A stretch of DNA of 64,000 nucleotides from Prionace glauca (GCA_037974335.1 CM075760.1:56352890-56416889), one strand, 5' to 3'; positions 22,495 to 34,083 are shown, numbered from the stretch's first letter. Made by a program: numbers and translations. Notes: a model not told the origin generated them from the letters alone.

Positions 22495-23165
22495 GCCGCA
22501 CATTCCCCCTGCAGCACCTTCCCCCGGGAAAGGGAGCATCCATTAACCCGCCCTGTCAGTCAATGACTCAAACATTCCCCCTGCAGCACCTTCCCCCGGG
22601 AAAGGGAGCATCCATTAACCCGCCCTGTCAGTCAATGACTCAAACATTCCCCCTGCAGCACCTTCCCCCTAGGGAAAGGGAGCATCCATTAACCCGCCCT
22701 GTCAGTCAATGACTCAAACATTCCCCCTGCAGCACCTTCCCCCTAGAGAAAGGCAGCATCCATTAACCCGCCCTATCAGTCAATGACTCAAACATTACCC
22801 CTGCAGCACCTTCCCCCGGGAAAGGCAGCATCCATTTACCCGCCTTGTCAGTCAATGACTCAAACATTCCCCCTGCAGCACCTTCCCCCTAGGGAAAGGG
22901 AGCATCCATTAACCCGCCCTGTCAGTCAATGACTCAAACATTCCCCCTGCAGCACCTTCCCCCTGGGGAAAGGGAGCATCCATTAACCCACCCTGTCAGT
23001 CAATGACTCAAACATTCCCCCTGCAGCACCTTCCCCCGGGAAAGGCAGCATCCATTTACCCGTCTTGTCAGTCAATGACTCAAACATTCCCCCTGCAGCA
23101 CCTTCCCCCTGGGGAAAGGGAGCATCCATTAACCCGCCCTGTCAGTCAATGACTCAAACATTCTC
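22495..23165. repeat. 72-bp minisatellite, about nine copies
   Basis: Unit of 72-73 bp with blocks ACATTCCCCCTGCAGCACCT, CCCCCGGGAAAGGGAGCATC, CATTAACCCGCCCTGTCAGT and CAATGACTCA. Copies differ at a few positions (CCCCGGG or CCCTAGGG; GGGAGC or GGCAGC). Each unit has a TCAATGACTCA, which resembles an AP-1 site (TGACTCA). It abuts the CpG-rich promoter. Confidence 0.95.
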
Positions 23166-23520
23166 TCACCCAAATCCTAAAGCTCCGCCCACTGGCTGTT
23201 CGCGCATGCGCTCTGCTCCGCGCTGAACAAAGATGGCGGCCGCGGCACTGGGCCGGATCCCGGATAAAATCCCCGGAACTGCAAACCCGGGACCCACAGG
23301 CTCTTATTCAGGCCTTGCGGCCTACAGCGGGTGTTCATGAAGCCTCCGTTCTCTCCCCACCCCGGCTCCCGGCTCCATTCCTCCCAGGGCCCCACCGACT
23401 CTCACCCGCTGAAAGAAGCATCTCCCGCACTCGCAGGGCTCCGAGCAAAGTGACACTGCGCATGCCCCGATACAGCACTGCGCCTGCGCACTGGCCTCCT
23501 GTGGAGTGAATAGGGCACGT
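23165..23520 (-). promoter_or_regulatory. CpG-rich promoter, probably of the zinc-finger gene
   Basis: Dense CpG region with an NRF1-type site (GCGCATGCGC, about 23202-23211) and a YY1-type site (AAGATGGCGGC, about 23231-23241). On the minus strand a donor-like CAGCGG|GTGAGAG at 23400-23406 would end a first exon. Direction is inferred from that donor and the exon at 21567. Confidence 0.55.
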
Positions 23521-23848
23521 TCCCATCCGCAAGGAATGATGGTTAACAGCAGTGCCATTGTAACCTTAAACAGTGAATATAAAATAACATCGTTAGCTAT
23601 TGAGATAAATTAATTTAAAAAAGACGCAAATTATTGCGAATTGATGATCTGATATTTAAATTTCTTAAAGTTTTATGTTCCAGTGAACAGGAATCACTGT
23701 TGTCATTGGCTGAAGCAGTCACTTGTGTTCGCTCTAAAGATGACAATTTAAAGGAGAAACTTGCTTTTGGTGAATAAAAAGTCTGAAATAAAAATCAAAG
23801 GCAGAGGAATTGTATATAAATTAGAATTTTAATTAGCTGACATCGACT

Positions 23849-23914
23849 GCCCTGGTGGGTCTATTGGTTAGGATTCAGCAGATTCACTGCCCTGGATTTG
23901 ATTCCAGTCAGGGA
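23849..23914 (+). pseudogene. tRNA-Glu (TTC) pseudogene
   Basis: Begins GCCCTGGTGGGTCTATTGGTTAGGATT and keeps TTCAC around the TTC anticodon, a B-box-like GATTTGATTCC and the CAGGGA acceptor strand. About six bases of the variable region are missing and the anticodon stem has mismatches. Its downstream flank is duplicated at 56320-56660. Confidence 0.75.
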
Positions 23915-24049
23915 CAGAATTTTTGTTTCTGTGTCACTTCCTGGTCAGCACCAAGTCTTTCGGAATTAGTGTGAAGGAGATTTACTCATTTACTTCTGAA
24001 TTGGAAATGTCACATGTCAGAAACAAAAAAAAACAGTGCTCGACGACAA

Positions 24050-24245
24050 AGTACGAAGGATTGAGATGGTGATCCAAGGTAAAACCTGGCTGTTAATGGG
24101 ATAGACTTATTGTTTCCACTGACCCAAACACATTCAAGATCTGAGTCCAAATCTCGGGCTCAATGACAAGAAAACCTTTAACTCTATTAACATCGAAACG
24201 CTGCGACCTCCAGTGAGGTGGAAGCAGTTTTCACTCAGAAACCAG
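24050..24245 (+). repeat. tRNA-linked repeat, copy 1
   Basis: Sequence from GGATTGAGATGGTGATCCAA through GATCTGAGTCCAAATCTCGG to GGAAGCAGTTTTCACTCAGA. Related copies lie at 46590-46790 and, inverted, at 46435-46505 and 56320-56515, each near a tRNA gene or pseudogene. Confidence 0.7.
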
Positions 24246-24252
24246 GAACTGA

Positions 24253-25015
24253 GAGATTAACAAAGAACAAAGAAAAATACAGCGCAGAAACTTGTCCTTC
24301 GGCCCTCCAAGCCTGCACCAAACACTTTGCCCGACTGAAGTAAAACCCTCTATCCTTCCGGAGACCATATCCCTTCATTCCCATCTTATTCACGTAGTTG
24401 TCAAGATGCCCCTTAAAAGCCACTATCGTATCTGCGTCCACTGCCTCCCGTGACGGAAAGTTCCAGGCACCCCCCACCCTCTGAGCAAAAAAAGGCCTTA
24501 TACATCTCCTTTAAACCTTGGCCTCGCACTTTAAACCTATGTCCCCCAGTAATTGGCTTTTCCACCCTGGGAAAAAAGCTTCTGACTATCCACTCTGTTC
24601 TTGCCCTTCATAATTGTGTAGACTGCTATCAGGTCACCCCTCAATCTCCGTCTGTCCGATGAGAACAAACCAAATTTCTCCAACGTCTCATAGGTAATGC
24701 CTTCCATACCAGGCAACATCCTGGTTAATCTTTTCTGTACCCTCTCCAAAGCCCCCACATCCTTCTGGTAGTGTGACGACCAGAATTGAACACTATATTC
24801 CAAGCGTGGCTGAACTGAGGTAGTAAAAATTTGCAACATAACTTGCCAATTTTTAAAATCAGTGCTCTGGCTGATGAAAGCAAGCATGCTGTTTGTCTTC
24901 TTGACTACTTTCTCCACCTGCGTTGTCACTTTCAGTGATCTTGGTACATGTAAACCCAGGTCCCTCTGCCTATCAATACTCTTTATGGTTCTGCCATTCA
25001 CCGAACACCATGGGA
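24253..25015 (-). mobile_element. CR1 LINE, second subfamily, 3' part
   Basis: The minus strand encodes RDLGLHVPRSLKVTTQVEKV, LEYSVQFWSSHYQKDVGALE and LRGDLIAVYTIMKGKNRVDS, then a degraded C-terminus. It inserted into the tRNA-linked block, separating the repeat at 24050 from the tRNA-Lys scrap at 25090. Confidence 0.8.
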
Positions 25016-25135
25016 TTTACTGTAATGGCGACACTACCGAAGAATGGAGAACTAGAGTTCTCCCAGAAAAGCAGCAAAGTGTAAAAATAATAGCACCCAA
25101 CGTGGGGCTGGAACCTGCAGTCCATTGACGGTGGT
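25016..25135 (-). pseudogene. tRNA-Lys 3' fragment with its flank
   Basis: 25093-25115 (CACCCAACGTGGGGCTGGAAC) is the T-arm and acceptor end of a tRNA-Lys on the minus strand. The preceding GAGAACTAGAGTTCTCCCAG resembles the flank of the intact tRNA-Lys at 46865. Confidence 0.55.
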
Positions 25136-25529
25136 AAGTTAATGTTTTTCAGATTTACCACAAAATGGTTTATCACAGATTGATACTAACACTGTTCTTT
25201 TGAATGCAATAAGATGTAGCAAGATTGAATGTAATAGAATGGCCCTTATGATGCCTCATAGCTTCAGGTACTCAGGTTAAATTTCTCGAATAACTGTCTG
25301 CATCCTATCACTGCCTTTCACTATCTGTGTTTGTTCTCAGCCTGTTGCCCATGAGCCATTTCCAGTTCAGAAGCAACCCTACAAATATCACTCCACTGAT
25401 TCTGACAGAGATGCTTTCGATCAGGAAGTAATTCAGGATTGCTTATCAAAAACATTAATTTTTAACGTATCGAAACCAGCCTGGGAACCTGCAAGGGCCG
25501 AACACGAATCACAAGAGCAGCAAGGTGGT

Positions 25530-26230
25530 AGGGTGTTTAGGAAAGTTACAGAACATCGAGATTTAGGGGTACATGGTCAGAGCTCATTGAAAGCAGAGTC
25601 ACAGATGGACATGATAGTGAAGAAGGCATCCGACATGCTTAGTTTCATTGGTCAGAACACTGAATACAGGAGTTGTACAAGACACTGACATACTGTGTAT
25701 AGTTCTGGTCACCCTATTGTAGAACGGATATTATTAAACTAGAAAGAGTGCAGAAAAGATTTATTAGGATGCTCCCGGGACTTGATAGTTTGAGTTATAA
25801 GGAGTGGTTGGATAGACTGGGCTTTTTCTTTCTGGAGATAAGAGGCTGAGGGGTTATCTTATCGAGGTCTATAAAATAATGTGAGGTATAGATCAGCTAG
25901 ATAGTCAATATCTTTTCCCAACTGTAGGAGAGTCTACTACTAGAGGGCATAGGTTTAAAGTGAGAGAGGAGTGATATAAATGGGTCCAGATGGACTTTTT
26001 TTTCACACAAAGGGTCGTGAGTTTTTGGAACAAGCTGCCAGAGGTAGTAGTAGAGGCAGGTATGATTTTGTCTTTTAAAAAGCGCTGAGACAGTTACACG
26101 AGTAAGATGACGATCGAGGAATGTGGGCCAAATGCGGGCAATTGGGAGTAGCTTACAAGTTAAAAAGGGGTGGCATGGACATGTTGGGCCGAAAGACCTG
26201 CTTCCATGCTGTAAACCTTTGTGACTTTAT
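25530..26230 (+). mobile_element. CR1-type LINE relic
   Basis: Old copy of the reverse transcriptase C-terminal region and 3' UTR: TTAGGGGTACATGGTCAGAG, TGCAGAAAAGATTTATTAGG, GGGCATAGGTTTAAAGTGAG, then GGGCCGAAAGACCTG near the end. Many frame breaks. 25140-25530 holds nothing I recognise. Confidence 0.7.
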
Positions 26231-27720
26231 CACTCTACCTTCCTGATTCCCCCAGATACTGATTACAGATGAGTCAGCCTCCGGTTTAGGTAGACGAATG
26301 AGATATCATTATGCTATGTTGTAAAATGCGATTGGCTGAACAACTTGTCAGGAATTATTATCGATATATGTTAACTGAACGTAATTGATGTTTAAACTAA
26401 TATGAGGCCGAAATGATCGGTACGAAAATCTATAATTGACCTGTTATTGGTGGTACATGTTCGATGCATCGGAAAGGTTCTGCCGCTCTGCTCCAGAGCC
26501 ACATAACCCTTTTGGTCATCTCCAAGCAGCTGCTTTTTGTGTTTTTGTTTTAAATAAATGTTTCGTCCTTACACAGAGACATCTGCCTCGTGCGTTTTGT
26601 CTGTAGTTAAAGACAGTATTGGTCATCTCAAATTATCCCACAACACTCGTCATAATTTGAAAATTTATAATCTAGAATGTGCTTATGTGAAATACACCCC
26701 AGTCTCTTGGTTTCACCTCATGGTTTGCACCTCTGCTCTGTATATGTTATGTATCTAGTTGTGGCATGCCTACCTTGTAAGTATTTCATCGGACGAAATA
26801 TAGAGAGGTTCACCCTGTTAATCCATGCTGCAGCGACTCTGATAGTGTATTTAAGGGGCAGTGTAAAGGAAACTATCTTCTGCCACACACTACCCTGCAT
26901 CGGCCTCTGATGAAGCAGAGCCATTGCTTTTTAGAATTAGTTGAAACTCGGTCAGCAACAGACCGGTTTATGAGGGAAATCGCCGAGGTTCTCCTCATTC
27001 TTCGTTCATTCAGTCCCTGGGTTCCATCATAAAAAAGGCGGAGATGAAGGTGTCTTTACACAGATTGGCCACTGGATGGCGGAGCGACTCTTCCATTGAA
27101 CGCCTTTGAGTTCAACCGCATCCCACACATGACTGGGAGGACATGCCTGTCTGGGAAAGGGGGGGAACCGTATAATAGGGAAAATGGAGCGGAGTTGGTG
27201 CGAATTGGAAAACGGAATTAAGCCAAACCAGAGATGGTTAAATTTTCATTCAGTATTTATTTTACAAAAATCAGAGAATATTTTATTGCGACATTATTTT
27301 TTAAAGTTAGAAAAGTGAATATAACGATTGAGCTTCACATTGAGAACAGAACACATACACATGGAATCCGTCAATATTTGTACATCTGTTACATACATCA
27401 GAAACTGAAAACAGGACCTTAAAGAAAGAGTAATTAAGAATGAGGAAAGAGAAACGTTTCTTATTTATACATGATATTGAAACTATGGGGAAACTATTCA
27501 CCATAATTACATTATAACAAAAAATGCCTCCTACGTTTCACACTGAAAACTGAAATAACATCTAATGTTGCTTCAGTTACAGATTCAGAACGATAAACTG
27601 AGAGAAATTTACTGGTAGAGCCACCATGAGGAAGTATTATATATGAGCCATACAAATCAGCTGAAGGAAATCTGCAGCGTCCAAAATTCAATCCATCACT
27701 TGATCTGTAAAAGAAAGATA
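26231..27720. other. No gene recognised
   Basis: AT-rich sequence with short chance frames only. I see no V segment, tRNA or recent repeat here. Confidence 0.6.
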
Positions 27721-27721
27721 T

Positions 27722-27836
27722 AATAGGGATGTGGAGGGATGTGTAGGGATATGGGAATAGGGTCTGGGTGGGATTGTGTTCGGTGCAGACTCGATGGGCC
27801 GAAGGGCCTGTTTCTTCACTGTAGGGTTCTATAATA
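27722..27836 (+). mobile_element. SINE tail
   Basis: GGGTCTGGGTGGGATTGTGT, GATGGGCCGAAGGGCCTG and CACTGTAGGGTTCTATAAT, the 3' third of the SINE. 27840-28430 shows nothing definite. Confidence 0.8.
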
Positions 27837-28439
27837 ATGAAGCAGATGTTTATAATGCGGAACAGTAATGTTGGAGTTTTTAATCAGTGAAACATTGAGA
27901 AATTTTACTATTAACAAAGTATTTTTAAGGGGAATTTTTGAAATGACATTCTCAGACAAGTTACATTTTCTAAACTCTGCATTTTCATGGCACTTCGAAA
28001 AGAATGGCAGGACGATAGAGACAGAGGCCAGAAGAAAGAAGGTGGAACCCTGAAGATGTCAGAAAGAGAAAGAGGAACAGTGAGACTAAATAATTATTTC
28101 TGACTCTCATTTATTGGTGAGCCACTTCGATCGGTACTGACAGAACTTCCAGGCATACCCCTGAAAAACGGCCTCAGTTTCTGAGTAAATGAAGCCAGTT
28201 TCTGACCTGGGATACACTGTGTATTAGATTGGAAGAATCAACACATCGAGAATAACCTGTATTTTCTCGAAAGAAAGAACTCGAAAGAATTACCATGTAT
28301 TCCCCTTATCCCTCACTGATAATAATGTTCTTGTTGTGTGTTGAGTCTCTGTACAGTCAGTGTGTTATTTAGGAGTTGTGTTTAATTTCTGACTTTTGGA
28401 ACAGTCTGTACTTGTGTTACAAGAACCAATAGTTATGAT

Positions 28440-28716
28440 TCGTTGTCCAGGCTCCTTCTGAATTAACAATTCAGGAAGGACAGAGCACAATACCGGACTG
28501 TGGTTAGTCAACAACATGCCGTGAACCAATTCTGTTCTGGTACATCCAGGTCTTTATACTCAATAAGAATGCAGTGCGGATACTTATCTCAAGATTTGCC
28601 AGACTTTCTACTGTTTGCACAAGGGAAACAAAACTGCTCTTTTTAAATAATCCGGGGCTCTTCTCTCTGGCAACGCGGTGTATTTCTGGACCACTGCTGT
28701 CGATCGAACAAAACCC
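28440..28716 (+). pseudogene. TCR V pseudogene (psi-Va)
   Basis: The start matches framework 1 of V7: GCTCCTTCTGAATTAACA and TTCAGGAAGGACAGAGC, read as PSELTIQEGQ, followed by DCG and an in-frame stop. CTGTTCTGGTACATCCAG (LFWYIQ) keeps the framework 2 Trp. Framework 3 is shifted, and GCGGTGTATTTCTGG replaces the YYC motif. A nonamer-like ACAAAACCC lies at 28708-28716 and a CACTGCT heptamer relic at 28692, but the spacer is shortened. The flank behind it matches the flanks of psi-V5 and psi-Vd. Confidence 0.75.
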
Positions 28717-28740
28717 CAGACTGGGAGTTCCAGTGAGCTG

Positions 28741-28756
28741 CCACCAGAGGGAGCGC
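28741..28756 (+). promoter_or_regulatory. CTCF-like motif 25 bp behind psi-Va signal
   Basis: CCACCAGAGGGAGCGC is close to the CTCF core, with one extra base. Orientation follows the V segment. Confidence 0.45.
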
Positions 28757-29197
28757 TCACACCGATGAACAGATTCACCTTACACTGAGAGAATCACATG
28801 TGCCTTCCTGAAACATCAGTGCAGAACACAACCTCAACAAGAGGAAAGGAACATTTGACGAATTATATTACTTAATTTCAACGCAGTTGAGCTCGCTGAT
28901 CTTCTTATATTTCTCTGATCTCTTTTGTTTAGCAATTGTCTTTTGATCCAGTTTCCGTGCCTGTCAAGTATTCAGCAACTCAATCCCCATCAGGTTCTGA
29001 AGTCTTTTTATCACGGCCTGTTCTCTGGGTTTATTTGATCCGAGAGTTTAGCTGCTTCAGAGAAAGTGTATACACAACGAGGAAATTTCACACGGAAGTG
29101 ACTGTGACCTTTAAAATACGATGTGGAGAAAGAGGTCATATACAGACACAAACTCAATTTACAAGATAATGGTTGGAATGCGATCTTCACATGTAAT

Positions 29198-29580
29198 CAA
29201 GTCTCAAAGTTACAGGCAGTGTGAGTGGAGAGAGGGCCAAACACAAGTTAAAGGGGTGTGTATTGTCTCCAGACAGGATAGTTTGTGAGATTTTGCAAGC
29301 CCAGGCAAGTCGTGGGAGTTACAGATAGTATGACATGGACCAAGATCCCGGTTGAGTCCTCATGTGTGCGGAATTTGGCTGTCAGTTTCTGCTCAGCGAT
29401 TCTATGTTGTCGTGTGTCATGGAGGCCACCATGGAGAACGCTTACCAGAAGATCAGAGGCTGAATGCCCGTGACTGCTAAAGTGTTCACCAATAGGAAGG
29501 GAACATTCCTACCTGGTGATTATCGAGCGGTGTTCATTCGTTGTCGTAGCGTCTGCATGGTCTCTCCACTGGTGTTGAGA
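29198..29580 (-). mobile_element. Penelope-like element fragment with GIY-YIG tail
   Basis: Minus-strand copy of the 3' coding end and UTR: the complement of GTTCATTCGTTGTCGTAGCG and CATGGTCTCTCC gives the ETMQTLRQR region; CAAGCCCAGGCAAGTCGTGG and TGTATTGTCTCCAGACAG are the UTR. Older and more diverged than the 8943 copy. Confidence 0.8.
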
Positions 29581-29998
29581 GACTTCTTACTACCTTTAAA
29601 ATAGATATTGAGAATAGAATTCCCCCAATAAACTTCAGAATGTTTCCTTAATGCTGGAACGTTTGTGTTGCTATGAGTAACCCAGAATTTGCAGCTGCTA
29701 ATTTACAGAGAAGGGTTTCATTCCAGCAACCCCATCTGGAAAAGTGCACCCGTTTCCCTATCGAGATGCTGAAAGTAGCCCAGCTCGAGTTGTTTTCTTT
29801 GAATATCAGCCAGCTCACTACTGAGAGATCTCACAGACTCATAGAGACATAATGGCTGACGTAGCAGGAAACTGGACACACTTGGGTTGATCCCAGGTTA
29901 ATGAGACCTCTTGTGTGGTTGACAGTCACATTGGTGTTGTATCTGCCCGCGATTTTGTGCAACCCGCAGAAAATAGGGTTTCAACTATATTTAAATAC

Positions 29999-30037
29999 AG
30001 TCTTTGTACAACAGTCAGACTGCTTTCCATCACTGTG
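29999..30037 (-). other. 23-bp-spacer recombination signal of psi-Vb
   Basis: Minus strand: heptamer CACAGTG (30031-30037), 23-bp spacer, nonamer ACAAAGACT (29999-30007). Confidence 0.8.
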
Positions 30038-30312
30038 AGTCCCAGCGATAGCACAGCGTCAATCAGCTACATACCCGTCAAATTGATGAATTTACTCGGT
30101 GCCTGAAACTCTCCAAAGAAACGGATATATCTTCACCAAATATCGAGTTTTTCTTCAATATAAACAGGGGCTTTGTATCTGGATGTTGCCGGTACCAGTA
30201 TAAATTGTACTTGCTTATTGTTACATTATAAATACAAATAAAGTCACTGTTTCTCCTTCCGCCTCTAATTCTGAGGATAGCGACTGAGTGATAGAATCGC
30301 CATGGCTCAGGC
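30038..30312 (-). pseudogene. TCR V pseudogene (psi-Vb), minus strand
   Basis: The reverse complement reads GGCGATTCTATCACTCAG (GDSITQ) and GAAGGAGAAACAGTGACT (EGETVT), like V8. It keeps CTGGTACCGGCAACATCC (WYRQHP in frame locally) but has several frameshifts, and the YYC region is gone. The recombination signal behind it is well kept (29999-30037). Confidence 0.8.
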
Positions 30313-30957
30313 CTGGAAAAAAAAGTGTCCGAACGGAAATAGATCAGACAGACTGAATATTTAGTTCAGTTTTAAACCATGTTTATATAATGAAAGTCAA
30401 TATGAAATGTGTTTGATTCACAGTTCCCCGTTAGGAATAGTCCCCAAACAACCCAAATGCCTCATTGTCACTCTGCATAAGGGGGAGTTGGATATTTGAA
30501 GACAAAATTTCCAAACTTCATCCTGTATATTTTGCTGCCTGCCGTGTCTCGGGAGGTTCTCACTGCATTTCCCTGTGTCTGGGGTGGTTCTGTGGGGTTA
30601 GTAGTTGGTGAGCTGGCTGCCAGTGAATGGATTCACCCTGAGCTGGATTCAGTCAATGTTCTGATCGGACGAAATAGTTTCCTAGGTAGACACGTGGGAC
30701 GTGATTTGTAACCGGAAACATGGGGTTACTGATGGGGTTTATTTATTCCGGCTTCAGTTCTCTATGTCAGATTCCAGTAGAATCGATATCCGTGAGCGAG
30801 TCTCAACTTCTTTCATCAGGTCGACAGAGGGACGCCTCAGTTATAATTGGAGCGCGTTTGTGAATCCTTATTAATTCTTGTGATTAGATCCATATTCTAA
30901 TTCTACACTGAACTCCCTGGACAATTGTTTCAGCAGAAGTTTCATGTGATCTGTAAA

Positions 30958-31290
30958 ATGCTCCGAATTTACAGATTCTCTTTGCTGTTTTTCACTCTGA
31001 CCTGCACTGGGGTGACTGGAGCAGATGAGGTGACGCAGCTCCCTCGGCGGAAGGTTGTGAGTGAAGGGGGAACCGTATCCATGAACTGTACCACGGCCAC
31101 TGCTTTTAGCATCTTGTATTGGTACAGACAGTCCCCGAATCAGCCACCGCAGTATCTGGTGATGGCCAGAAAAGAATCCGATGAAAGCGAGAGGATCACT
31201 GCCTCAATCGGCGGAGGCAACAAATTCAGCGCCCTGACTGTGAGAGACGCCGGAGTTACAGACACCGCCACCTATCTCTGTGCCGTGAGG
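30958..31290 (+). CDS. TCR V segment V1 (alpha/delta type), apparently intronless leader
   Basis: Germline V segment for a T-cell receptor chain. One open frame runs from the ATG at 30958 through a hydrophobic leader (YRFSLLFFTLTCTGVTG) straight into framework 1 (ADEVTQLPRRKVVSEGG), with no intron. Framework 1 Cys is in SMNCTT, the Trp in LYWYRQSP, and the segment ends in DTATYLCAVR. A recombination signal follows directly (31291-31329). The other V genes here split the leader with a phase-1 intron, so this is odd. An intron could still exist if the true leader lies upstream: the TTTACAG at 30969-30975 and the GGAGCAG near 31017-31023 are possible acceptors. Framework 3 is short. Nothing in the V frame is broken. 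Chain type is inferred. Confidence 0.85.
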
Positions 31291-31329
31291 CACAATGTGA
31301 CAAACATAGGGAGGTCCCATACAAAAACC
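31291..31329 (+). other. 23-bp-spacer recombination signal of V1
   Basis: Heptamer CACAATG (31291-31297), 23-bp spacer ending CCCAT, nonamer ACAAAAACC (31321-31329). The heptamer differs from CACAGTG at one base. Confidence 0.9.
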
Positions 31330-31799
31330 TGCACCGACTGCGAGAGACATCCTGGAGTATCGGTAGAGTGGCGGAATTATAATAAAAAGCCCATTAACAA
31401 ACGAAATGAACGCAACGCAAAATAAAATATAGAATCTACTGATTAACATTCCGTCAGAAATGAAGGTAGATGAAAACAGAGATGGAGAAGGGAGAAGGGA
31501 CACGGAAGCCGGAATGAGTGAGCAGCAATTGGAATTAGAAAAGTTGAATCTTCATAGGGAAGTGGTCAGAAAATGAGGAAATTATTGAAAAAGAAGTGGA
31601 AGACATTGAAAAAGAAAGCACTTAGCGTGATAGATTAAAGGTCAGATAAATAAAGAGAGACTTTAACAAAGTAGATTGGGATTTTTGTTTAACATTACTA
31701 ATATTTACTTGTTATTTAAATAGTTTAATTTTCTGAAACGTGTCACCGAAAGAGCAACCATTGGAAATCGCTCTATTGATAAATTTGGGCTTTGCTCAT

Positions 31800-31885
31800 G
31801 ATCCCGGCTAAGGCATTTTCAAATAAACTTCATTGCAGTGTTAATGTAATCCTTCTTGTAACACCGATAAATAAACATTAAAACA
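31800..31885 (+). mobile_element. SINE tail
   Basis: AACTTCATTGCAGTGTTAAT and AATAAACATTAAAAC, second SINE subtype. 31890-32900 contains no recognised gene; the open frames at 32190 and 32527 look like chance. Confidence 0.7.
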
Positions 31886-32923
31886 AAAAAAACATGGAGA
31901 ACCAGCTACAGATGGTATTAAACAGATAAAGACTCCGAGGTTTATTTACAAGAAGCAGGTTTCAGAACACAAGGGGTCACATGTAAGCCTGCACACATCA
32001 TTGTCGACAACACAGTTCAAACACACATGGCTCCGTTCAGTGACTCTTCAAACCTTTAGCTTTAACCTCAGTGATAGTGTTTAAGAGAGACTGGGAAAGA
32101 TGGTGAAGGAATGAGAGAGCATTATACTCAGCGGAGAATTGAGCAAATGGGAGTATTTTCTGTGGAGCAGCAATTCTGTTCAGAAGTGATTGTCAGACTT
32201 GTATCCAATCAAGGCAGGTTTGGAAAAGGTTGAAAAGGAGCAGAGACAATCGGCTCGCCCCTCAATGCGAGACTGGATGGCGGCATTTCCCCTGATCTTT
32301 ATGCAGTGGAGGGAGCGATTAGCAGACTGCGGTTTGAGCAGTCGACTGTTAGAGGATGCGATGGTTCATGCCAAACTGTAATGGAGACAATCTATAAGTA
32401 ATTTTCAGAGACAAGTGGATAAATATTTGACCAGCAAATGGAATTTTTAAGAATATAAGATACATTGAATGCAAGTGCCGATAAAGAATAAGTGGATAAC
32501 CCATCAACTGAGACAGTACGTGAGCAATGGGCCGAATGGTCTCTGTTAGTGCTACAACAATTTACGGTTCCAAGATTATGAACGGTTCTTTTCAATTAGA
32601 AAGACGCCAGAGCACAATTCTTGCAAAACAATTTACTTTGTTGCTACAGGGAGGAAGGAGATGCTCGGAAGCAGTGACGGTTCAAGTGGTTTCTGGTTTG
32701 AGAAACAGCCAATTGCTGAGTGGCACCGTGAGAAACGTCAGATACCGATATCCCATAATTATCCAATCGGTGACAGTGTGGTCCTTCGGTCTCACATTGA
32801 ATGGGGGAATGTGAAGCTCTCGCCGCTCCTCTCCCTCCCCAACATTCAGAGTCTGGGCCTCGGCAGCAAGTCCCAGTTTAGAGAGTAGATCCTGATTGAT
32901 GCTCTTGTGTATCTTCATCAATC

Positions 32924-33351
32924 ATGAAGAGAAACCCCCGCAAAGAGCTACTTCCAGTTGGAGCTCTGATGCTGCTGATATTGTGTGAGTTTATTGATTT
33001 ACTCAGACGGATTATTTTAACAATCCCTTCATACCGTATAGTTTGTGAGTGATTTTCTTCTGTTCACAGCCGTTCAGTGTGAGGATCAGAGCTCCCATCC
33101 TGAGCAGGTCGTGTCTCGGGAAGGGGAGCGGGTTGAACTCAGGTGTCAGCTCTCTGTTGCTACAGGCGATGCAATAGTCTGGTACAGACAAACACTGAGA
33201 GGACCTCCGACATTTATCGCCTCCATTTACCAGGGGAATTCGACCAAAGGAAGTTACACACTGTCCTTTGACCGAGTAAAGAATTCCTACACCATTTCTA
33301 TAGATGACACGACGGTCCTGTTCTCCGGAATGTATCTCTGTGCGAAGCAGA
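32924..33351 (+). CDS. TCR V segment V2 (divergent subgroup)
   Basis: Leader exon 32924-32984 (MKRNPRKELLPVGALMLLIL) ends at T|GTGAGT. The V exon 33070-33351 follows TGTTCACAG, and the join is phase 1. The mature part reads EDQSSHPEQVVSREGERVEL, with the Cys in LRCQLS, the Trp in IVWYRQTL and the second Cys in GMYLCAKQ. The usual Asp-x-(Ala/Gly) before YxC is replaced by LFSGMY. The V exon is shorter (282 nt) than the 307-nt exons of V4, V7, V8 and V10. It is open throughout and followed by a recombination signal. With psi-V3 it forms a separate subgroup; whether it serves the alpha, delta or another chain cannot be told from V alone. Confidence 0.85.
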
Positions 33352-33390
33352 CACAGTGAGACAAAGAGCGGATCCCCCTGTACAATATCC
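33352..33390 (+). other. 23-bp-spacer recombination signal of V2
   Basis: Heptamer CACAGTG (33352-33358), 23-bp spacer ending CCCTGT, nonamer ACAATATCC (33382-33390), which departs from the ACAAAAACY of the other subgroups. Confidence 0.85.
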
Positions 33391-33814
33391 TGTTCACTGC
33401 TGTGTCTCCACTGCACTTTTAAGTTTTCTGCAAATCAGAAATGCCGTTGATGTTCTTGAATGTTACTTTCCCACATTTAATGTTCTATCTAGATAGCGTT
33501 TTAACATCCTAAAGTTGTCATTAAAGATGCAGATTATCGAAGCATATTAAGTTTTTAAAAAAAAAACTGTTTCGTTGTTCCAAAAGCAAATTAAAGAGAC
33601 AGGCAGAAAAATCTGTCTGTCAATTATCTAAATAAATATTCTAGAAAAAGATAGGTAAATAGATAGATTGATAAGAGGTAGAGATGTTCAGAGTCAGATG
33701 CAGACAGATAGGTGGATAGACAGACAGTTAACTTTCTTTTGCCAGTATGCCTAAGAACTTTATTTAATTATCCCAGTATGTATCTTTATATTAATTTTGT
33801 TCTTGTTTTCACAG

Positions 33815-34083
33815 CTGTATCTTGTCACTCGAAGACATTTCAGATATCGATGTATCGGGTAAATCAAGGACAGACCATCTCTCTTCATCACAATATTACT
33901 GTTACTGGGAATGAGTTTGTATTTTGGTACCGATCAAACTCCAGAGTATCTCGTTTCCATATTCAGAGATGAAACAACTGAGGGAAGATTTAAAGTATCT
34001 GTGGACAATGAGAAAGGATCCACCGGTCTCACTGTTAACACGGTCGAACTGTGTGATGCTGCGGTGGATACAGTGCAGTGAGA
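33815..34083 (+). pseudogene. TCR V pseudogene psi-V3, sister of V2
   Basis: The V exon starts after a TTGTTTTCACAG acceptor (AVSCHSKTFQISMYRV when read on). The framework 1 Cys is replaced by His (LHHNIT), the Trp survives in VFWYRS, and a frameshift follows near 33940. A stop-rich tail leads to a well kept recombination signal. No leader exon was found. Confidence 0.8.
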
